Of a stretch of 64,000 nt of DNA, positions 58,819-64,000 are shown one piece after another. Below the pieces are notes generated by a model that worked only from the letters and a program-made list of their open reading frames with translations, had not been told where the DNA came from and did no database searches. Numbering within the stretch: the first letter of the stretch is position 1; each line of letters begins with the position of its first letter. Position numbers and translations under genes: made by a program. The DNA comes from Sinotaia quadrata. Taxonomy: Eukaryota; Mollusca; Gastropoda; Architaenioglossa; Viviparidae. The stretch covers positions 72,263,071-72,327,070 of the forward strand of contig CM054183.1 in assembly GCA_028829895.1 (NCBI GenBank), written 5' to 3'.

Positions 58819-59043
58819 TAGAGAGAGGAGATGGAGAGAGAGGAGAGGGATGAGGATGAGGGAGAGGAGAAGAGAGGGAGAAGAAAGAGTAGAGAGAGAG
58901 GGAGAGGATATGGATGAGAAAGAGGAGAAAGAGGAGAGCGGGGGAGCGAGAAAAGAGAGTGAGAGGAAAGAGAAGAGAGGGGAGGAGAGGGAGGAGAGGA
59001 GAGGGAGGAAAGGAGAGAGAGAGGGGAGGAGTGGGAGAGAGAC
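58819..59043. repeat. Polypurine (GA-rich) tract next to the GAR exon donor
   Basis: About 220 bp on the + strand consist almost only of G and A (gagaggagagggagga-like words). In the GAS2L transcript it is a C/U-rich stretch starting about 25 nt after the donor of the 59067-59174 exon. Confidence 0.93.
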
Positions 59044-59066
59044 TAGCTGATAATGAAGTGACCCAC

Positions 59067-59174
59067 TCGCACAAAGATGAGAGTCTGTGAGTCGCCAATC
59101 TTGTACTTGCCCTCCCCAACCTTCACCATGGGGAACTGTATAGGACACGTGCACCTCCCGACCAATTCGCGTAC
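59067..59174 (-). CDS. GAS2L: GAS2-like protein, first half of the GAR domain
   Basis: The exon encodes 36 residues, [10 protein letters not shown] through [10 protein letters not shown] to TLIFVR. CTCP-QFPM-KV-EGKY-GDS-TLIFVR is the standard N-terminal half of the GAS2-related (GAR) domain. The acceptor is CCCGTTTCAG (59175-59176); the donor is CGA|GTGGGT. It is in phase 0 at both ends, joining cleanly to [10 protein letters not shown] in the next exon. The actin-binding CH domain that precedes GAR in this family is not found up to 64000, so the upstream intron is at least 4.8 kb. Confidence 0.96.
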
Positions 59175-59189
59175 CTGAAACGGGACATA

Positions 59190-60010
59190 AACAGAAATGT
59201 GACAATTACAGCAACAATTTTTGTATCACCAATCAAGTTATCCTAACCGAATTGTAACAATTATTCTGTCTGAACTGTGACAAATGCAGTAATACATGTT
59301 TGTATCACCAATCAATTACAATTACAGTAACAAGACTTTTGTAACCCATTCATGTTATCCTGTCTGAATTGTGAAAATTACAATAATATACTTTTGTAAC
59401 CTAATCACGTTATCCTGTCTGTACTGTGACAATTACAGTAACAGACTTTTGTATCACCAATCAAGTAATTCAGCCTGAATTGTGACAATTACACTAATAG
59501 AATGTTGCATTCCCAATCAATTATCCTGGCTGGGTGTGACACAGTAACACTTTTGTAACACCAAATCTATTATCTTGTCTAAATGTAAAAATTACAGTAA
59601 CACATTTTAAACACTAATCAAATTATCCTGCCTGAAATGTGACAAATACAATAACAATTTTTTTGAAAAACCAAATAAATTTGTCTGCCTGAATTCTGAC
59701 AATTATATATAATGACTTTTGCATCACCAATAAAGTTTTCCTACCTGAATGTGTAATAAATACAGTAACAGACTTTAGTATAATCAATCGAGTTCTTCTG
59801 CTTGAATGTGATAATTACAGTAACAGACTTTAGTATCATCAATCAAGTTATCCTGCCTTAATGTGATAATTACAGTAACAGACTTTAGTATAATCAATCA
59901 AGTTATCCTGCCTTAATGTGATAATTACAGTAAGAGACTTTAGTATCATCAATTAAGTTATCCTGCCTTAATGTGATAATTACAGTAACAGATGTGTTTC
60001 ACCAATCCAA
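59190..60010. repeat. Degenerate minisatellite, about 55-58-bp unit, about 14 copies
   Basis: The core is tgtgataattacagtaacag then ACTTTTGTATCACCAATCAAGTTATCCTG. Copies at 59815-60000 are the most alike. To 60470 it fades to single diverged copies. Confidence 0.88.
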
Positions 60011-60469
60011 TTCTTCAGCATATGCAAATATGTTAACAGACTTTCGTATAACCAGTGAATCATAATTATCCTACCTGAAATGTGACATATTAACAGACTT
60101 TCGAATCAATAATCTATTTATCTTAATGAAATGTGACAAATACACTTTGGAATCACTAATCCAGTTATCCTGCCCCTAAAGGGACGCACTCAGTAGCAGT
60201 TGTTCATATCACCAATAATTATCGTGCCTGACAATTAAATGTCAGGTAACACCAATTTTATTATTCTGTGTAAAATATAACGAATCAAGTAACATACTTT
60301 CGTATTCCCAACCTCATTATCCCTGCCTAAATGTGCGACAAACAAAGAGAAGGCTTTATCGATATCCTGTCTGAAACGTGACAAATACATAGAGTAGTTT
60401 CATATGGCCAGCTTTCATATACTGATCACGAATTATTTATTTAAATGTATATTCTGAGAGACTTGAGAG

Positions 60470-60895
60470 GTATAGTGTAAGCTAATACAAAGACATGACA
60501 GGTAAACTAAACACCTGGGGTAAGCTAATGTAGAGACATAGGTAAACTAAATACCTGGGGTAAGCTAATGTAGAGACATGACAGGTAAACTAAACACCTG
60601 GGGTAAGCTAATGTAGAGACATGACAGGTGAACGAAACACCTGGGGTAAGCTAATGTAGAGACATGACAGGTAAACTAAAAACATGGGGTAAGCTAATGT
60701 AGAGACATGACAGGTAAACTAAACACCTGGGGAAATCTAATGTAGAGACATGACAGGTAAACTAAACACCTGGGGAAATCTAATGTAGAGACATGACAGG
60801 TAAACTAAACACCTGGGGAAATCTAATGTAGAGACATGACAGGTAAATTAAACACCTGGGGTAAGCTAATGTAGAGACATGACAGGTAAACTAAC
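60470..60895. repeat. Minisatellite, 43-bp unit, about 10 copies
   Basis: The core is agagacatgacaggtaaact then AAACACCTGGGGTAAGCTAATGT. Three successive units share GGGGAAATCTA in place of GGGGTAAGCTA. Confidence 0.95.
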
Positions 60896-61385
60896 GCAAA
60901 GACCGTGACAGATAAGCTCTAAGTCTACAAACGCAAAGATGTAAGAGAGTGTAAGCTATTGCAAAGATTGACAGGTAAACTAGTGTAAATTATTACAAAG
61001 ACTGACAGGTAAAGTAGTGTAAACAAATGCAAAGACCTGTAAAGTAAGCTAATGTAAACAAATATAAAGACGTGAAGGGTAAACTAGTGTAAACAAATGC
61101 AAAGACGTGAAGGGTAAACTAGTGTAAACAAAATGCAAAGACGTGAAGGGTAAATTAATGTAAACAAAATGCAAAGACGTGGAGGGTAAATTAATGTAAA
61201 CAAATGCAAAGGCGTGATAAGCAAACTAGTGTAAACAAATGCAAAGGCGTGATAAGCAAACTAGTGTAAACAAATGCAAATACACGATAAGTAAAATAGT
61301 ATAAACAAATGCAAAGGCATGAAAGATCAACTAGTGTAAACTAATAGAAAGACAGATAAACGTCTAGAGTAAATTCATGCAAAGA
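60896..61385. repeat. Minisatellite, about 35-bp unit, about 13 copies
   Basis: The core is aaacaaatgcaaagacgtga then AGGGTAAACTAGTGT. It seems related to the adjoining 43-bp array (shared acaggtaaactag text). Confidence 0.9.
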
Positions 61386-62040
61386 TATTAAGAAACAGCC
61401 TATTACAAGCGTTCATACCGAACAACCATATAAGGTATCGTTTTGCTTTATTTGCGATTTTATATCATAAAGTAATTTGTTATTTTAATTTGTGACATAA
61501 TAAAATGAATTTGTGATATAAAATAACTTTTTATATTCAAAATTCGAATCAATGATATTATAAAATAAAGGTATTTATATCAATAGTTTGAATTAATATC
61601 ACTAATTCATTTGATAATATTTTTAAAATGTGGATATATCTATATCGTAAATTCGAATGCGACATCATAATGTGAATGTGTGATATAAAATCGCGAATAT
61701 AAAGTAAAACCACTTTTCACATTGTACCCCCAAAATGACGACTGATGTAACTGTACTATCACTCTGGTATGTATACCTGAAATATCATCATAATCATATT
61801 CACTGTGGTAGGAATGCATGTCTCTATTAATTATTTGTACTACTTCTGTCATTGATTAGCAGACATTTATTTATCTAAAGCAGGTATGTCTTTACTAACA
61901 CTATGTACGTATGCGATAGTACTACTAACAATAAATATCTATATTAAAAAGACACATCTATACTACTACTACCTAGACATATCTATACAACTACTAATTA
62001 CGATATATTGTCTTTCTGTTCTAGTAATTTCTACTATTCA
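61386..62040. other. AT-rich unique intron sequence
   Basis: Only weak repeats of TTGTGATATAAAAT-like text occur at 61480-61700. No coding signal or CH-domain exon is seen. Confidence 0.5.
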
Positions 62041-62044
62041 TTAC

Positions 62045-62390
62045 AGTAAGCAAACTTGTTCTAAATATGGCAAGTATGAAGGTAATAACAGTAGCCATTT
62101 GAGAAATACCTGTTCTAACTACGATAGGCATGACGATACCAATAGTATATGAGAAATGCCTGTTCAAATTACCATAGACATGACGGTACTAATAGTAACC
62201 TATGAGAAATGCCTGTTCTAATTACGGTTGTTGGCATAACAGGACTAATAGTAACCATATGAGAAATGCCTGTTCAAACCACCGTGGATATGACGGTACT
62301 AATAATAACAATACGAGAAATGCCTGTTCAAACCACCTTACAAATGACAGTATTAATAGTAACAATATGAGTAAATATCTGTTTTGTGAT
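62045..62390. repeat. Minisatellite, about 55-bp unit, about 6 copies
   Basis: The core is tatgagaaatgcctgttcaa then CATGACGGTACTAATAGTAAC. Confidence 0.9.
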
Positions 62391-62794
62391 CAGCATGACA
62401 GTGTTATTAGTAAAAAATATAGGAATTCCTGTCTTAAGGTAATACGTTTTAAACGCGTGTTCTTGTCATTTACATCTTTCGAAAAAATATTAATTATTAA
62501 TGTAGAACTTGCAATTTTTGAATAATGCATAGCACCGATGCGATAGTAAAGGGAGGTAACAACTTTCACTATATATTTCTGTGTGAAGTTGTGCACCTTT
62601 GCAGAACGAAAACATTCATGAATTCTACTGTTTGAATATTTTAATTTAACGATATATAATAACCATTTTAAAATATTAAAATGTATTTTCAGTGCCACAT
62701 TGAAAAAGTAAGTAATAATTGTAAATACTGCTGTAGATTTCTTATTTGTAAGTAATCATTGCTTATCCAAATTACAAACCATGGAATTCCTTTC

Positions 62795-62935
62795 GGAGTT
62801 AAGTGTTAAACCAGTCTACTCTTCCTGTATCTATTTGCGGTTTCTTCAAAGCCATCGATTTCGGAGTTGAGTGTTATACCAGTCTACTCTTCTTGTATCT
62901 ATTTGCGGTTTCTTCAAAGCCATCGATTTCGGATA
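62795..62935. repeat. Tandem duplication, about 68-70 bp, 2 copies
   Basis: Both copies contain tctatttgcggtttcttcaa then AGCCATCGATTTCGGA and ACCAGTCTACTCTTC. Confidence 0.92.
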
Positions 62936-63119
62936 ATACCTATTTTATACGTTTTGTTCCATTCACACTTAAATTCAAAAGCGGAATTCATGAAATAGTA
63001 GAGTCTGCAGTTGAAATTATTTTGGAGGTCCTATTTCAAATACTCTTTAGGCCTTACTCCAAATTCTCTGAGTTGTTCATGAAATGTTGATCCAACGATA
63101 AAATACCTCAGTGACAACA

Positions 63120-63690
63120 TGTCGTGACTAGTTGTACTTGAGTGAAATAATAGTTACACGAACTATTCTACTTAAGCTGACGATGACGTTCCAGTTACAC
63201 AACGTACTAGCTGTATTGTGGATATTATTCAAGTTGCACTGATGGTAGTGTTCTAGTTGTATTGTCAATGATTTGCCAGATACATTTAGTGTACTAACGG
63301 AACAGAGTACTAAAAAAGCACTAGCTGTATTCTCGTTAAAGTTTCTGCTACACATAGTGTATAAGTTGTACTATTAGTAGCACTACAGTTGTACTGTCGG
63401 TCATTTGACAACTACACTTTGTGTAATGAGAGAGCTAGTAATATTGTCGGTGACGAAATAGCTATGTATACTAGTTGTACTATCGGTGACGAAATAGCTA
63501 TACATGTTATACTAGTTGTATTATCGGTGACGAAATAGCTACACGTTATACTAGTTTTACTATCAGTGGCGAAATAGCTATACATGGTATACTGGTACTA
63601 TTGGTGACGAAATGGCTATACATTTTATACTAGTTGTACTACTGATGAAATAACGTCCACACGTTGTGTACTATTTGTACTGTTGGTGAT
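63120..63690. repeat. Degenerate minisatellite, about 40-bp unit, about 13 copies
   Basis: The core is gtgacgaaatagctatacat then ACTAGTTGTACTATCG. The clean part is 63430-63640; the flanks are worn. 63885-63990 has two further loose copies. Confidence 0.87.
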
Positions 63691-63709
63691 GTAACAGCTA
63701 CATGTATTT

Positions 63710-63875
63710 AGGGCCGTCTTAACAGAATTATAGGCCCACGGGCAAAGCAGTGCATTTGGGCCCCTACCTACACAACCACTCACAGGAATAAAACATACAT
63801 AGATTAGCATAGGACCCCTGTACTCATGAGGCCCCCGGCCAACTGTCCAGCGTGCCCCTGCGTTAAGACGACACT
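63710..63875. mobile_element. Small TIR element (MITE-like), about 166 bp
   Basis: The left end AGGGCCGTCTTAAC and right end GTTAAGACGACACT are inverted repeats matching at about 11 of 14 positions. Between them is GGCCC-rich, non-coding text. The ends resemble hAT-type non-autonomous repeats found in many animal genomes. It lies inside the decayed ~40-bp array; no target duplication is clear. Confidence 0.6.
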
Positions 63876-64000
63876 GCTTGCAATGTATTAGTTTAGTTAT
63901 ATTGTCGACAACAAAACGGTCACAAATAGTATACTAGTTATACCCAATGACGTAACGGTCACACGTATTGCGCTATAAGTCGTACTGTTGAAGACATACC

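Noticed and set aside
59175..64000. Search for CH-domain exons of GAS2L
   Set aside because: None of the short - strand frames here shows CH-domain text; those exons should lie beyond the window.

Overview
The window is animal nuclear DNA: AT-rich, with spliced genes, GT-AG introns, transposons and a very large amount of short tandem repeat. The two host genes and the retroelement types point to an invertebrate metazoan. The repeat style would suit a mollusc or another lophotrochozoan, but I cannot fix the taxon from sequence alone.

Layout. At 1-4.4 kb (+ strand) lie the last three coding exons of a phospholipase B-like 2 (PLBD2) gene; its earlier exons are off the left edge. A broken non-LTR retrotransposon (5.46-7.47 kb) and small minisatellites follow. 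On the - strand, and convergent with PLBD2, is the 3' part of a GAS2-like cytoskeletal linker gene. It has two short exons carrying the GAR (microtubule-binding) domain (59067-59174 and 57297-57393), a Ser/Pro-rich exon (55883-56567) and a 3.4 kb terminal exon (15249-18627). All splice phases agree (0, 1, 2). The CH (actin-binding) domain exons must lie beyond the right edge. The stretch 9.5-15.2 kb may hold a long 3' UTR.

The 37 kb intron between the last two GAS2L exons holds (a) a complete, apparently very young LTR retrotransposon at 19539-28219, with 1732-bp LTRs that look identical, an AGATC target duplication and one uninterrupted 1540-codon gag-pol frame, and (b) more than 30 different minisatellite arrays end to end from 28.2 to 55 kb, with units of about 21-67 bp and almost no sequence in common. 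More arrays fill the other introns. Most apparent open frames in the window come from arrays whose unit is a multiple of 3.

The most interesting items are: the LTR element is Ty3/Gypsy-like in sequence but has the Copia-like order protease - integrase - RT - RNase H in a single frame (Gmr1-type); tandem duplication of 30-90 bp blocks has struck sequences of known origin (a dead retrotransposon, a hAT-like element, the gag coiled coil and the GAS2L coding exon), so it looks like a general local duplication process; and the GAS2L terminal exon carries nine RPKTP motifs and SxIP-type EB-binding motifs. No RNA genes, CRISPR arrays or prokaryote-type features were seen.
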